A program made the translations under genes and the position numbers. A model generated the notes under the pieces. The model made no database searches. It was not told where the DNA came from and saw only the letters and a list, made by a program, of their open reading frames with translations. From positions 116,419,298-116,483,297 of the forward strand of contig CM042012.1 in assembly GCA_023525715.1 (NCBI GenBank): a stretch of DNA of 64,000 nt. Reading direction: 5' to 3'. Of this stretch, positions 49,562-63,214 are shown in pieces (the stretch's first letter is position 1; each line of letters opens with the position of its first letter). This stretch comes from Cichorium intybus. Its lineage: Eukaryota > Streptophyta > Magnoliopsida > Asterales > Asteraceae.

Positions 49562-49710
49562 AATCGGAAGATTTAGAAATTCTGAGAAAAATCGGAAGGA
49601 AGGAAAATTCTGAGAAAAATCGGAATATTCTGAGAAAAATCGGAAGGATTAGAAATTCAGAGAAAAATCGGAAGGATTAGAGATTCTGAGAAAAATCGGA
49701 AGGAAGGAAA
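49562..49710. repeat. Tandem repeat just downstream of SIRE pol
   Basis: Five to six copies of a 20-30 bp unit with core TCTGAGAAAAATCGGAA, between the pol stop and the Agenet genes. Confidence 0.75.
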
Positions 49711-49726
49711 ATCAGGGATGAATCAA

Positions 49727-51291
49727 TCATTCTCTAAAGAAGTCAGAGTCAGGATTTAGCATACCTAATTTGTCCAGAAAATTGTTGAATTTAGTGGAAT
49801 CTAAGGCTTTTGTGAAGACATCAGCTACTTGATCATCGGTAGGAATAAAATATAATTCGATGTTACCTTCTAAAATTTGATCCTTAATGAAGTGATATCT
49901 TAGATCAATGTGCTTTGTTATAGAGTGCTGAATAGGATTATGATAGATGGAAATGGCACTCTTAGAGTCACAATAAATCGGAACTTGAGGGAATCGGTAG
50001 CCGTAATCTAATAGCTGAGTCTTCATCCAGAGGACTTGTGAGCAACAGGTGGATGCAGCGACATATTCGGCTTCTGTTGATGATAGAGCAACACAGTTTT
50101 GTTTCTTAGAGGACCAACTGACTAACCTTCCACCAAGGAATTGACAGCCTCCGGATGTGCTTTTCCGATCTAATTTACATCCAGCATGGTCTGAATCGGT
50201 GAATGCTTGAAGTTTGAAGTTATCTCCGATTGGATACCATAGTCCCATGGCTTTAGTTCCTTTTAGGTATTTGAAAATTTGTTTAACTGCTGACAAATGG
50301 GATGCTTTCGGAGCAGCTTGATATCTCGCACATAAGCAAGTTGAAAACATAATATCGGGCCTACTGGCAGTTAAGTAGAGTAGGGAACCTATCATTCCCC
50401 GATATAATCTGTGATTTACCGGCTCGCCTTTGGGGTCTGCAAAGAGTGTGTGATTTGTGGAGATTGGAATCTTGGCAGTAGAGCAATTTTCAAAAGAAAA
50501 TTTCTTCAGAAGTTCATTTGTGTATTTTTCTTGATGTATGAAAATTCCTCGTGTTGTTTGTTTAATTTGAAGGCCTAAGAAGAAGTTTATTTCTCGATTC
50601 ATGCTCATGTGAAATTTGTCTGTCATCACTTTTGCAAATTCATCGACCATTGCTTTATTAGTTGATCCGAAGATAATATCATCCACATAAACTTGTACGA
50701 TCATGATATGATTTTGATGGGATCGGACAAAGAATGTCAGATCAATGACTCCTCTTCAGACGATATACATGGTTGGGTCGAGATAGATCTTCAAAGCCAG
50801 GAGGCTGTTGAAGATAGACTGTTTCTTGTAGATCACCTTGAAGAAATGCACTTTTAACATCCATCTGATGTACAATGATGTTTTTATGTGCGGCATAGGA
50901 TAGGAAGATCCGAATGGCTTCTAGTCTTACTACTGGTGCATACGTTTCGTCATAGTCAAGTCCTTCGATCTGACTGTAACCTTTGGCTACTAATCTGGAT
51001 TTGTTTCTGACTACAGTGCCCATGTCATCGAGTTTGTTTCGGAAGACCCATCTGGTACCTATGACTCTGTGATTGGAGGGTCTCGGAACAAGATCCCAAA
51101 CTTTATTTCTTTTGAATTCTGACAGTTCTTCTTGCATGGCTTTGATCCAATCGTCGTCGTCTAAGGCATCAAGGACTGTCTTATGTTCGATTTTGCTGAT
51201 AAAAGCGGCATAGTGACATTCATCCTGAATTGATTTCTTTGATCTTGTTTGAACTTTGGATGAAGGATTTCCGATGATTTGGTTCGGAGGA
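49727..51291 (-). pseudogene. SIRE pol, reverse transcriptase-RNase H part, with deletion
   Basis: Continues the pol frame interrupted at 51292. RT begins VWDLVPRPSNHRVIGTRWVF and DVKSAFLQGDLQETVYL, then YVDDIIFGS (about 50690); RNase H has LSSTEAEYVAAS (about 50080) and ends LGMLNPDSDFFRE. Near 50742 the sequence jumps from YRLK to RGVIDLTFF with a frame change: the LYGLKQAPRAWY-type block, about 28 codons, is missing. That removes part of the RT palm, so no active RT can be made. Confidence 0.85.
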
Positions 51292-53847
51292 TGTAACACC
51301 CGGCTTTTAAAACAAAAACACCCCTGAAAAATTTTTCATTTAAAACACAGGTTTCAATACATAAAACCATAACAAGGGGTATATTTTAATAAATACGGGT
51401 ACAAGTGTATCAAGGAGAGTATAAAAATACCATAACTCCTTTAAAGCCGGGCTGCTACTGACAACATCTACGAGTCCCACTTCAAAGTCACGGACTCTAT
51501 CTTGTCCCCTATCAGTATCATGCTAACCTGCAGGGACAGTAACAAACGGTATGAGCTACAAAGCTCAGTGAATAATCAAATCTGCAGATAACACGTATCA
51601 AAACACGATCATATAACTGTCTGGATATCGAATCCAAACTCCTAGCCTTACTGGCTGACCAAGTATCTCTTAGGATTTCACATCCTAAATTATAGTCTTA
51701 CAGACTATAACATGATAACCTGCAATTATCAAACCACGTCAGTTATTTGCACATATAACCATATACAACTATTTCTGTCCCATCTCTCTCAGTCACATCG
51801 GACTGCACCTTATATCATGGCTATTTAAGCCGCACACTGTATCATATATCATGGCTAACAGCCACACCCTGTGTCATAGCTATATAAGCTGCACCAAAAT
51901 ATTATCAATATACAATTCATAGCCCGTAGGCCGTACCAGCTGGGTTTGATAACCCGATATCATAGCCAAAAGGCCGTACCATGTACCTGTAACAAAATCA
52001 TAGCCAAACTGGCTGCACCATGTACCTGTAACAAAATCATAGCCAAACAGGCTGTACCAAATATCATAGCCCGAAGGCTGCATCAGAGACATAGCCCGAA
52101 GGCCGCACCGGAGTCATCGCCCGAAGGCCACATCGGAGACATAGCCCGAAGGCCGCACCGGAGTCATAGCCAACAGGCCGCATCAAATCATAGCCCAAAG
52201 GCTGCATCGGAGACATAGCCCGAAGGCCGCACCGGTTGGATATACAATCCAAAAATTATAGCCATATAGGCTGTACCCATTGGATATTAAAAATCCAGAA
52301 ATCATTGCCCGTAGGCCGCACCCATTGGATATAAAATCCAGAATTAGTTATGGCTCACGGATTAGCCGTTATTGCCTAGACTCACGGTTCCGTTCTTGTC
52401 ATCGCAATGACTCACGGCTTATCCGGTCTTGTCTCTTCAACGTATCTTTGAACTATCAAGTTCGTCCCACAATCAGTTTCAAACCTGTAACAACTCAATC
52501 ATCATATATCACATATGGTATCAGTGAGATTACTCACCTGGATGCTAGCTGCATCAAATTCCCGGTTGTTTCTTGCCTTCCGATACGATCCGTAGAATTT
52601 TGTCCCGCACCTATAATTTAATCATTTTCAACATGATTATCGGTTAATACCCATTTCAACTAACTCTAATACATTAGAGTTCAATAAAACATTGTTATAA
52701 ACAATGCCTAGTTAATAAACTTTCCGTTTACTAACTTTATATGAATTTTACTATTCACCGGGACATTCGGATCGGTCTACAGTGCCCCCGAGGGGTCGAA
52801 AACTCAATCTAAAAATTTTCCCAAACTTTTCAGACCATAATACACCTATGGTTCAAATTTGGGCTTAATCGGACAAGCAACGCAAAAGATAGCGTTTCAA
52901 AGTCTCTGTCTGAGGGGCGCACCCCGCCCAGACATGGGCGCACTGCGCCTGGGCGCACCCCGCCAGGCTTTTGGGCGCACCGCGCCTAAAGCCTGCAGAA
53001 GTCTCCTGTCCAGCCGCGATTTGTGCACTGTAGCACGCAGTTTTGGCTCATTAAGTCCTTAATCAGGTCCTTAATCGATTGGGGTTTGTTCTAGGACTAA
53101 AACCTTATACTTTAACAAGGTTTTCAACCATCTAAAACAACCAATTCAATCAAAATGAAGAATTAGGGTTCTTAGTTCTAACAACCCCAAACTTCAAATT
53201 CATCACTAATAACAACCTACTTCCATTTTCTTGAGTTAAGTCCTTTCTAGCATGACTCAATGGAAGCATTAGGCTATTACAACACATATTCACAACTGAA
53301 ATTCAGTTTCTAGTTCATCATGTGAAGAACACATCCAAAAACTTGGCTAGAAGTGAATTTACTAACCTTCAAAGCTTAGGAATCATCAATTCCAAGCTAG
53401 GATTCCAATTCTATGCATCAATTTCTTCAATACTTGCTGAAATCGTGCCCTCCTTGCTCCTCCCGTTGCTGCACCATGTCTAGTCAAAGAGGAGAGTCAA
53501 ACTCTCTATTTATACCACAAAATTTTGCAAATTTGGTCCCTAAGTTCATTTTCTTGAACTTTGACCACAATAACCAAGTTTTATTACAATAAAACTTCCA
53601 TTCTTACATTTTGGCCACAACCAACAATATTTTTACATAATTGGTCGTTGACTTGGTCAAATGACCAAAATACCCTTTTTCGGTAACACGACCAAAAATC
53701 AGTTTTTATAACATTTTAAGTCCAAAACTCAAAATATTATTTCAAACCAAATACTTTTCTGTCCAAAAGACCAATTTACCCTTACAAGGTAAAATGACCA
53801 ATTTGCCCTTTTATTATAATTATATAATAAAGTATCGTGGCGTTACA
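51292..53847 (-). repeat. 3' LTR of gypsy copy B
   Basis: Minus strand TGTAACGCCACGATAC...GTTACA. Contains the hairpin array (about 51810-52320) and a GGGCGCACTGCGCC-rich block (about 52910-52990). Preceded on the minus strand by purine tract GGAGGGGAGAATT (53848-53862). Confidence 0.93.
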
Positions 53848-56800
53848 AATTCTCCCCTCCTTCAAAAGATTTCGTCCCCGAAATCATACAAACAAACGAG
53901 AGAAATTCTTTCTCGTTACAATTTCGGTTTCCCATATCATATGGAAAACATTATGGTATTGCCTAAGCACTTAAGCATACTAGTTTTCATATCTTGTGGT
54001 TATATCACCACGTGCATATCACTCATCCGGTTGTCCCGGGCACCTTAATCACTTATCTTCCTCATTTCAACATGAGGGATTCGTTAGCATTTATCAATCT
54101 ATGTTCTCAGAACCCTGAGACCCATAGAAAACTTTACAATCATCTTGAAGTTCATCAAGGATATTCAATCAATACACCGCAATTCTTGCGTTTGGGATAT
54201 ACGGAAAGGTCCAATCAACAAGGACTCAACTTTCCTTTTTGTCCCACATCAACTTCTAGTCCTTCCGGAGGGTCACTTTGAGTTCCACTATCTTCCCTTA
54301 CTTGGGGTTTCAATGGTTTTACTCGACAATCCGCATACTACTCTTGTCGATCTTGGTCTATTTCCAAGCTTTCTCGACCTTGCCAAATCTTTTCTTCTGT
54401 TTGAGATACAATCTCAAGTTTAGTCAACAGCTTTTCCTCAACTTCCGTCTAGCAAATCGGCGTGCAACACGGTAGTCTATACAATACTTCCTACGAGTCA
54501 ATAAAACACTAGTATAATACCTATACTAATCTACAACTTCTACCAAGGATAGACGGTCGTCTAGTTTCCGCTAGGGTCTGTTATGCAGATTTCAGGCATA
54601 TCTCCTAAGGTCTGCATCATTATCCTACCTCATCAATCCATCTGGGATTCGCACACAGTACTTACTAGTACTTTTGAACTAATAATTCTAAGAATTAATG
54701 CCAAATTCAAAGAATAATTCTATTATCTCTGTCCGATACAATTCGCGCCGATAACTCACGTCGACAATTTTCTTTATCTTTGTAGTTTTTCACTACTTTT
54801 CAACTCTTAATTTCTTCTTTGGTCAGTATAATTCTACACTGATTTCATCAATCAAGCTGAAATCACCCATATGGTGTCATACCCACGCGGTACTTGCAAA
54901 GACTTTACTACAAAGTCTATGATATTTTTCGTCCCATTTCATTTTTGGGACCGACAGTCCACATACTTCTAATGATTTGACTGTAGTTACACACAAGTCA
55001 AACATTTTTTTACATGTCTTTCTTCAGCCCCGGCCACCAACACATAGGTTTTATCGACCTATACAGTGTGGTATTGCCCCGGGTATGCTGCATGTCTGAT
55101 ACAAAATACATCTTTTCAAGATGATTTTTATATTTCGTTTGACTTTGGAATTCACATTTACAACCGCCAAGGGTGTTAAATCACTGTGATATTCCAACTA
55201 ACTTCCGCTACTTTTCAATCATTTATTCACTTTTCACGTTTCTAGACTTGCACACATCTTTCTGTGCTACCCGAATCAACTCAGGTAATCAATTTGCCAC
55301 GTTCATACACGTGGATGTAACCTACAAAGGTTACTCTTTCTAATTCAAGGCATCTGTAACCACATACGCCTTTCTGAGATGGTACAAGATTTCATACTCG
55401 AAATCTCTAAGTAACCCATCTATCTTTACTATCTCATCTTCAGCTTCTTTTGATCAATTAAGTATTTCAACTTTTATGATCTTATCGCTATAAGCTTTAC
55501 ACCATACAAGTAGTGTTTCCAAAGCTTAAACGACACGTTCATAATTGCTACCGCAATGTCATGCATCCACAGTCAACGTTGGATACATTTCAATGATCCA
55601 ATCCATCTTCTCCACTTAGCATCATTGCTAATGTTAGAGGTTCTCACAAGGTTTATTCCAAACCTTTACAACCTATCTGTGGTCTTTCTACCACTCAAAC
55701 TTTACACTTATTCTTGGTCAACTTTAGTCAGCTAACCAGCAGTCAAGGAGCAGTTTTCTATAACTCTCCTATAATAACCCGCCAAATCCAAGGAATTACA
55801 ATGTCAGTCGGATTCCTCAGGCGGTTCCAGTTTTACCACATCATCTATCCCACTGGATTTATTTCATCATCTTTGGCAGTATTATCATGCCCAATGAGTT
55901 GAAACTTCTTTTAGCCAAAATTTTCATACTTGGAGAATTTACATATCACTTAACTCGGTGAAGTAACTCCAGTATCTGGTACAATGTACCTCATATTCAA
56001 TCTGGTTTCGAGAAGATCATATTCTCAGTAGTCAATGTACATACACATTAACTTATCTTTCTTCTTTTCAAACAGATAGGGCTCCATCTGATGACACTTA
56101 CAGTCATATGAGATCCCAATTCAAAACAATTTCTTCCAATTGTTTTACCACTCTACCATCTCTGCAGAGGCCAATCAACACTGAGCCTAGATAACAAGAA
56201 CGGCTCTCAATACCAGCTTAATCATAAGCTCTTCTTGCCAATCTGGCAGAAATCTTGGAAGTTCTATTCAAAAGAATCATCCGAAAATTTATTTAAAGTA
56301 GTACACTACTATCACAACTTTATTAAGCTTGGCCCATACCACGTATGCCAACTACAACATCATTCCTTTACTAACTCTTTTCCGAGTTTAAGCAAAGAAG
56401 CTAACAGGTATTCTCAACAACGGTCATTTACTATGGATTTTCATCCGCTCATTTCTGCTTTCTGAACCATCATGTTCATATTTCTACAATTCATGTTAGC
56501 ATAATGCATTGCTAACCAATTCATAAGCACAATTGCTTCAGATTTACTGGTAGTCATCGGCTTCGGATTCATAGGGAAAAATGGTCCCGTAAATCTTAGG
56601 CAGACTACTTTCCAGGTGTTCAATATCTTGAACATACTTGCTATCTACTATAGCTGTTTCAAATATTTCATCCAAAATCATTGATGAAAAATTCAAACAA
56701 GACATCAAGTCATCGATCCAAAGCATAGCTTCATGAATCAAATATAACATACACGAGTTATATTCAAAACAATGATATCTGCGATCATATCAGTCTCCTC

Positions 56801-57526
56801 ACGAGCTTCTTCCACAATCTACTGGAATGCTCATGGTACCACGGGTCCTTTTCGACCATTCGTTCCTTCTGTCTTTCCTGGGTTCATCACCCGTTACTAC
56901 ACATTTCGCATGTGAACATTTCATAAAGAAGTGATCTATAGTTCCACGCTGGAACCACTTCCGTCCCATACAACAAGCTCGAGCAATCTGCTCCTATCAT
57001 CTGCAATTTCAGCATGTCAACGGTAGAGTCTCAACTCTACAATTTTCCTTAGTGCCTTTCCTGCACTGATCACTATACATAGTGGCTCTGTTTTGGTCCT
57101 TTCACTATAAGGTTGGACCCAGTCTGTGGAACTTCTCCCGAAGCGTCCACTAACCGTTTTCTGCTTTTTCTTGTAGTCTCAACTACTTGTCTTTCACCTT
57201 GATATCAACTAAGGTGAGCAACCGATTTCTTTATCTGACCACATCAGCTAACATTGCTCGTCATGTGGATTTTTCCGCTACTTGTCTCGTTGCCCCTCGT
57301 TCGATGGAGTCTTTGAGAAAAGGCTGATCCGCCTCTTACAGTTACACGCACTAAATTTCTCCCAGTAATATCCGCTGCTCATACTTCTTATACGTTAGAA
57401 GTCAGCAATAGTTAGGTTATATATGTATAATAACAACTATATACACCTAACAGTTCATCATGTCTACTGTTTCAGGGTTTAAGTCCAGGAATCTACTCTA
57501 TAGACACCTAGTTCACTTAAACCTCG
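53848..57526 (-). pseudogene. Decayed gag-pol interior of gypsy copy B
   Basis: No open frame of useful length. Islands resemble gypsy coding sequence: a knuckle-like stretch near 56950, and the integrase zinc-binding region near 55030 with the same TAA after CLTC as at 1-200. The interior (about 3.7 kb) is shorter than in autonomous chromoviruses. Plus-strand frames here are fortuitous. Confidence 0.8.
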
Positions 57527-57538
57527 GCTCTGATACCA
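57527..57538 (-). promoter_or_regulatory. Primer-binding site, tRNA-iMet type
   Basis: Minus strand TGGTATCAGAGC, three bases from the 5' LTR of copy B; it has survived although the coding region has not. Confidence 0.88.
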
Positions 57539-57541
57539 ACT

Positions 57542-60097
57542 TGTAACACCCGGCTTTTAAAACAAAAACACCCCTGAAAAATTTTTCATTTAAAACACAG
57601 GTTTCAATACATAAAACCATAACAAGGGGTATATTTTAATAAATACGGGTACAAGTGTATCAAGGAGAGTATAAAAATACCATAACTCCTTTAAAGCCGG
57701 GCTGCTACAGACAACATCTACGAGTCCTACTTCAAAGTCACGGACTCTATCTTGTCCCCTATCAGTATCATGCTAACCTGCAGGGACAGTAACAAACGGT
57801 ATGAGCTACAAAGCTCAGTGAATAATCAAATCTGCAGATAACACGTATCAAAACACGATCATATAACTGTCTGGATATCGAATCCAAACTCCTAGCCTTA
57901 CTGGCTGACCAAGTATCTCTTAGGATTTCACATCCTAAATTATAGTCTTACAGACTATAACATGATAACCTGCAATTATCAAACCACGTCAGTTATTTGC
58001 ACATATAACCATATACAACTATTTCTGTCCCATCTCTCTCAGTCACATCGGACTGCACCTTATATCATGGCTATTTAAGCCGCACACTGTATCATATATC
58101 ATGGCTAACAGCCGCACCCTGTGTCATAGCTATATAAGCTGCACCAAAATATTATCAATATACAATTCATAGCCCGTAGGCCGTACCAGCTGGGTTTGAT
58201 AACCCGATATCATAGCCAAAAGGCCGTACCATGTACCTGTAACAAAATCATAGCCAAACTGGCTGCACCATGTACCTGTAACAAAATCATAGCCAAACAG
58301 GCTGTACCAAATATCATAGCCCGAAGGCCGCATCGGAGACATAGCCCGAAGGCCGCACCGGAGTCATCGCCCGAAGGCCACATCGGAGACAAAGCCCGAA
58401 GGCCGCACCGGAGTCATAGCCAACAGGCCGCATCAAATCATAGCCCAAAGGCTGCATCGGAGACATAGCCCGAAGGCCGCACCGGTTGGATATACAATCC
58501 AAAAATCATAGCCATATAGGCTGTACCCATTGGATATTAAAAATCCAGAAATCATTGCCCGTAGGCCGCACCCATTGGATATAAAATCCAGAATTAGTTA
58601 TGGCTCACGGATTAGCCGTTATTGCCTAGACTCACGGTTCCGTTCTTGTCATCGCAATGACTCACGGCTTATCCGGTCTTGTCTCTTCAACGTATCTTTG
58701 AACTATCAAGTTCGTCCCACAATCAGTTTCAAACCTGTAACAACTCAATCATCATATATCACATATGGTATCAGTGAGATTACTCACCTGGATGCTAGCT
58801 GCATCAAATTCCCGGTTGTTTCTTGCCTTCCGATACGATCCGTAGAATTTTGTCCCGCACCTATAATTTAATCATTTTCAACATGATTATCGGTTAATAC
58901 CCATTTCAACTAACTCTAATACATTAGAGTTCAATAAAACATTGTTATAAACAATGCCTAGTTAATAAACTTTCCGTTTACTAACTTTATATGAATTTTA
59001 CTATTCACCGGGACATTCCGATCGGTCTACAGTGCCCCCGAGGGGTCGAAAACTCAATCTAAAAATTTTCCCAAACTTTTCAGACCATAATACACCTATG
59101 GTTCAAATTTGGGCTTAATCGGACAAGCAACGCAAAAGATAGCGTTTCAAAGTCTCTGTCTGAGGGGCGCACCCCGCCCAGACATGGGCGCACTGCGCCT
59201 GGGCGCACCCCGCCAGGCTTTTGGGCGCACCGCGCCTAAAGCCTGCAGAAGTCTCCTGTCCAGCCGCGATTTGTGCACTGTAGCACGCAGTTTTGGCTCA
59301 TTAAGTCCTTAATCAGGTCCTTAATCGATTGGGGTTTGTTCTAGGACTAAAACCTTATACTTTAACAAGGTTTTCAACCATCTAAAACAACCAATTCAAT
59401 CAAAATGAAGAATTAGGGTTCTTAGTTCTAACAACCCCAAACTTCAAATTCATCACTAATAACAACCTACTTCCATTTTCTTGAGTTAAGTCCTTTCTAG
59501 CATGACTCAATGGAAGCATTAGGCTATTACAACACATATTCACAACTGAAATTCAGTTTCTAGTTCATCATGTGAAGAACACATCCAAAAACTTGGCTAG
59601 AAGTGAATTTACTAACCTTCAAAGCTTAGGAATCATCAATTCCAAGCTAGGATTCCAATTCTTTGCATCAATTTCTTCAATACTTGCTGAAATCGTGCCC
59701 TCCTTGCTCCTCCCGTTGCTGCACCATGTCTAGTCAAAGAGGAGAGTCAAACTCTCTATTTATACCACAAAATTTTGCAAATTTGGTCCCTAAGTTCATT
59801 TTCTTGAACTTTGACCACAATAACCAAGTTTTATTACAATAAAACTTCCATTCTTACATTTTGGCCACAACCAACAATATTTTTACATAATTGGTCGTTG
59901 ACTTAGTCAAATGACCAAAATACCCTTTTTCGGTAACACGACCAAAAATCAGTTTTTATAACATTTTAATTCCAAAACTCAAAATATTATTTCAAACCAA
60001 ATACTTTTCTGTCCAAAAGACCAATTTACCCTTACAAGGTAAAATGACCAATTTGCCCTTTTATTATAATTATATAATAAAGTATCTTGGCGTTACA
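57542..60097 (-). repeat. 5' LTR of gypsy copy B
   Basis: 2556 bp, same length as its partner, with about 12 substitutions between them. Confidence 0.93.
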
Positions 60098-60102
60098 GAG
60101 GA

Positions 60103-61997
60103 TGACTCCGAGTCTATTTGTTTAAGCGTGGAAGAGATGCTGGGTCGGAAATAGGAGGAGAGATATCTTGGATGAAGTCAGTGTTATCAGTAGATGTGTT
60201 CTGAATTTGTGATTCTTCGACTAATGAATTTTCATCGGTTTCAAGTATAAGGAGTGGTGAATTATTGATTATAGCATCAGAAGAGTGGGCTATGACATTT
60301 TCTGAAAGGATGTCTGCTGATGAAGTGTCTTCTGAAGGGTGATGGTCCCCCTCGGATTGAGGAAACCCATCAACATGTGTAGGGAGTCTCGACTCCCCCT
60401 CAGAGGTTGCTAAGTGAATAGGTTCCTTCTGATTCTGATGACTAGGAGAGAGGTACTGAGGCTCCCCCACGATTATTGGAGAGTTTATCGAAGGGTCTGC
60501 TTGATTTTCAGATGAGGTAGGTTCTGAGGAAGTGGTTGGTCCTGATGCTGAGATGATTTGCTGAATTGCATCAGGAGAATGGACAACTTCGGCTTCTTTT
60601 GCTGTTTCTGATGGATCAAATAGTAAGTCGTAATCAATTTCAACTGTATGAATGAGTCGATGTCCTACTGGAACATCATTTTCCATTACATATAGAATAT
60701 CTTGATTCTTCTTTCTCCATTGGTATTGATCGTCGAATTCTATGTCAAAACTTTCTTCTATAACTCGTGTTCTTTTGTTTAGGACTCGATAGGCTACTGA
60801 TTTTGATGAATATCCCATGAATATTGCTTCATCACTTTTGGGTGCAAATTTTCCCAAGTGATCTTTGTTATTTTTAATGAAGCATCGGCAGCCAAATATA
60901 TGAAAGAATTTGACATTGGGTTTTCTCTTGTTTAAAACTTCATAGGGAGTCATCTGTAGCCTCTTGTTGATGATGGATCGATTTTGAACAAAGCAAGCAG
61001 TTGATATTGCTTCTGCCCAGAAGGTTAGAGGAAGATTTGCAAAGTTTAGCATTGATCGGGCTACTTCTACTAGAGTTCTGTTTCTTCTTTCGACTACACC
61101 GTTTTGCTGTGGTGTGTATGGTGCTGAGAAATTATGCTCTATTCCTTTGGATGTCAGGAATTCTTCGATTTGCTTATTGTTGAACTCAGTTCCATTATCA
61201 CTTCGGATTCTTCTTACAGGAAGTTGAATCTTAAGTTCGATTGAGGTGATCAAGTTTTTGAGTTCTGAATAGGTGTCTGATTTCAATCTTAAGAAGAACA
61301 CCCAGGTGAATCGGGAATAGTCGTCCACGATGACCAGGTTATATTTCTTGTGATTTATACTAGCAACTGTTGATGGACCACAGAGATCCATATGAATAAG
61401 TTCTAGTGGACGAGTAATATTTGAATCGGAGATTGTTTTGTGAGATTTCTTCTTTTGTTTCCCAAATGTGCATGCTGCACATAAGTTTTCGTTGTCAAAC
61501 CTCAGAAGTGGCAATCCTCTGACCATTTCTCCAGTTACCAACTGATTCATGTATCGGAAGTTGAGATGAGCTAGTTTCCGATGCCATAACCAACTGATTT
61601 CGGAGTGAGCTTTTGTTAGTAAGCATAGTATTGGTTTTCCAGGAAACATAGTGATGTCTAAAGGGAACATATTGATTTGTCTTGGTGATCGGATTAAACA
61701 TCTGTCTCTGGTACTAGTCATAATATAGCTGAATTCATTGTCAAATTCAACTCGGAGACTAGTACTGACTAGTTGACCTACACTTATTAAATTATTGTTT
61801 AGTCCGAGGATGTAGGCAGCTTTCTGAATGGTAAAGTTTCCGTTCGTCAGTACACCATAGCCTTTGATGATGCCGTTTGCGTCGTTTCCGAATGTAACAT
61901 ATCCTCCAAAATTGACTTCGCTATAATCCCTTAGAAACTCCAATCTTCCGGTCATGTGCATTGAGCAGGCACTATCAATTAGCCATTCATTCATCAT
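60103..61997 (-). pseudogene. SIRE pol, protease-integrase part
   Basis: Begins MMNEWLIDSACSMHMTG: the protease active site reads DSA where DSG is usual. The integrase zinc-binding motif (WHRKLAHLNFRYMNQL...CAACTFGKQ) and DDE core (MDLCGPS, SDNGTEFN, Glu in NGVVERRN) look intact, and a long acidic Ser/Pro/Glu linker follows. A TAG at 60112-60114 stops the frame just before the gypsy insertion; beyond it the same frame leads into the RT half at 51291 once one copy of GAGGA is discounted. Joined to the gag part by an in-frame TAA at 62028-62030. Confidence 0.87.
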
Positions 61998-62027
61998 CCT
62001 ACTCTTCCGTGCTAAAAGCCTGAAAAA

Positions 62028-63161
62028 TTAAACAGTTAGTTTGGGAATCCAAACTTGTTTGGTCCCATTTGTTTTAGTAGGCATGGAAGATTTGGTGAGA
62101 GTTTCTGTTTTAGAGGAAGAATTTGATTCTGAGGCAGGAGATTTTATGATCCATTTTTGAACAAATCTTTTTAATGGTTTTGAGGAGTAGATATTTGTAT
62201 TCTTGAAAGTTTTTGAAGTGCTAGCCATAATTGGCTTAGAATAGTGTTTGCAACAATGGCAACAAGTATTATTTTGTTGTCGTTTTAAAATTTTCGGAAT
62301 GATATCAGAACGATGATAGTTCTGAGATCTGGTTCCGATGACAGTTGTCGTTTGTTTGTTGCTTTTGAAGATTTTTGTAAAAGATATTTTTGGTTTCAAA
62401 AATTCATTCACTGGCTGCTTAGAAGTGGATGGATCTTGTTGAGTTATTTTTGAGTTTCTTGTTAGTTTTGGAAATTCTGAGTTGTAATCCCTTTTTTTGA
62501 TGGTTTGAAATTGTTGAATGGGTTTGATTTTTGGAGTCGGAAGTAATCCTTTGTGGATATACTTTCGGAATGTGGAAGAAGTAGATCTCTGAGTATGACT
62601 TGGAATGTTGAGAGTTGGATTAGCTTCCGATAGCTTCTTAGTGTAGAAGTATTTCTTCTGTTCAAGTCGAGCATGTGATCGAGGTGATCGTAGATCTTTT
62701 CTGTTTAGAGTTGGTTTTATTCCTTGTCTAGTTAGATTCTTTCCTTTTCCTCTTTGAAAAATTTCTCTTGGGGAAGAGTCAGATAAAGAATCACTTAAAG
62801 AGTCTATCTCTTCATGATTAACTTTGAGATTTTTGAGCGAAGTTGTGATTGGATTTTCTGAAAGACTATGTTGAGATGTATCTTCGGATGACTTGGATTC
62901 GGAACACAAGGGTTCAGAAGTCATCTTGGAGATGTCACCAGCATTAGGGTTTCTGATTTTTATTTTTTCAAAATTTTTATTTATAATGATATTGCTTGGG
63001 GACTTCTCCATTTCACTTTTCTCATCAACTTTCTCTTGGTCTGAGTTTCCCAAGATTTTGGAAGTGTCTTCTAAAAGACAGAGTTGCTGAGAGTTTGATG
63101 ATGAGTTATTTGTGACCGTGGTCATTTGTCTAGGCATGAATGGGACTAAAGATATAGACAA
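62028..63161 (-). pseudogene. SIRE gag C-terminal part
   Basis: A 377-codon Ser/Lys-rich frame corresponding to the variable region between capsid and protease of SIRE gag. A degenerate Cys/His cluster (CCHCCKHYSK, about 62260) stands where the knuckle is expected. It ends with the typical GTKQVWIPKLTV before the protease. The capsid half is absent because the element is truncated at about 63215. Confidence 0.7.
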
Positions 63162-63214
63162 TTTACTGATTTTGGCAGTGTCTTTTATCTAACAAATATC
63201 TTATTCGTGGAGAA

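Larger units (their letters stand above)
51292..60097 (-). mobile_element. Non-autonomous chromovirus-like gypsy element, copy B
   Basis: An 8806 bp element flanked by the perfect duplication GAGGA (51287-51291 and 60098-60102), inserted into SIRE pol between integrase and RT. Two 2556 bp LTRs differ at about 12 positions. The 3.7 kb interior has PBS and PPT but no intact frame. Confidence 0.93.
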
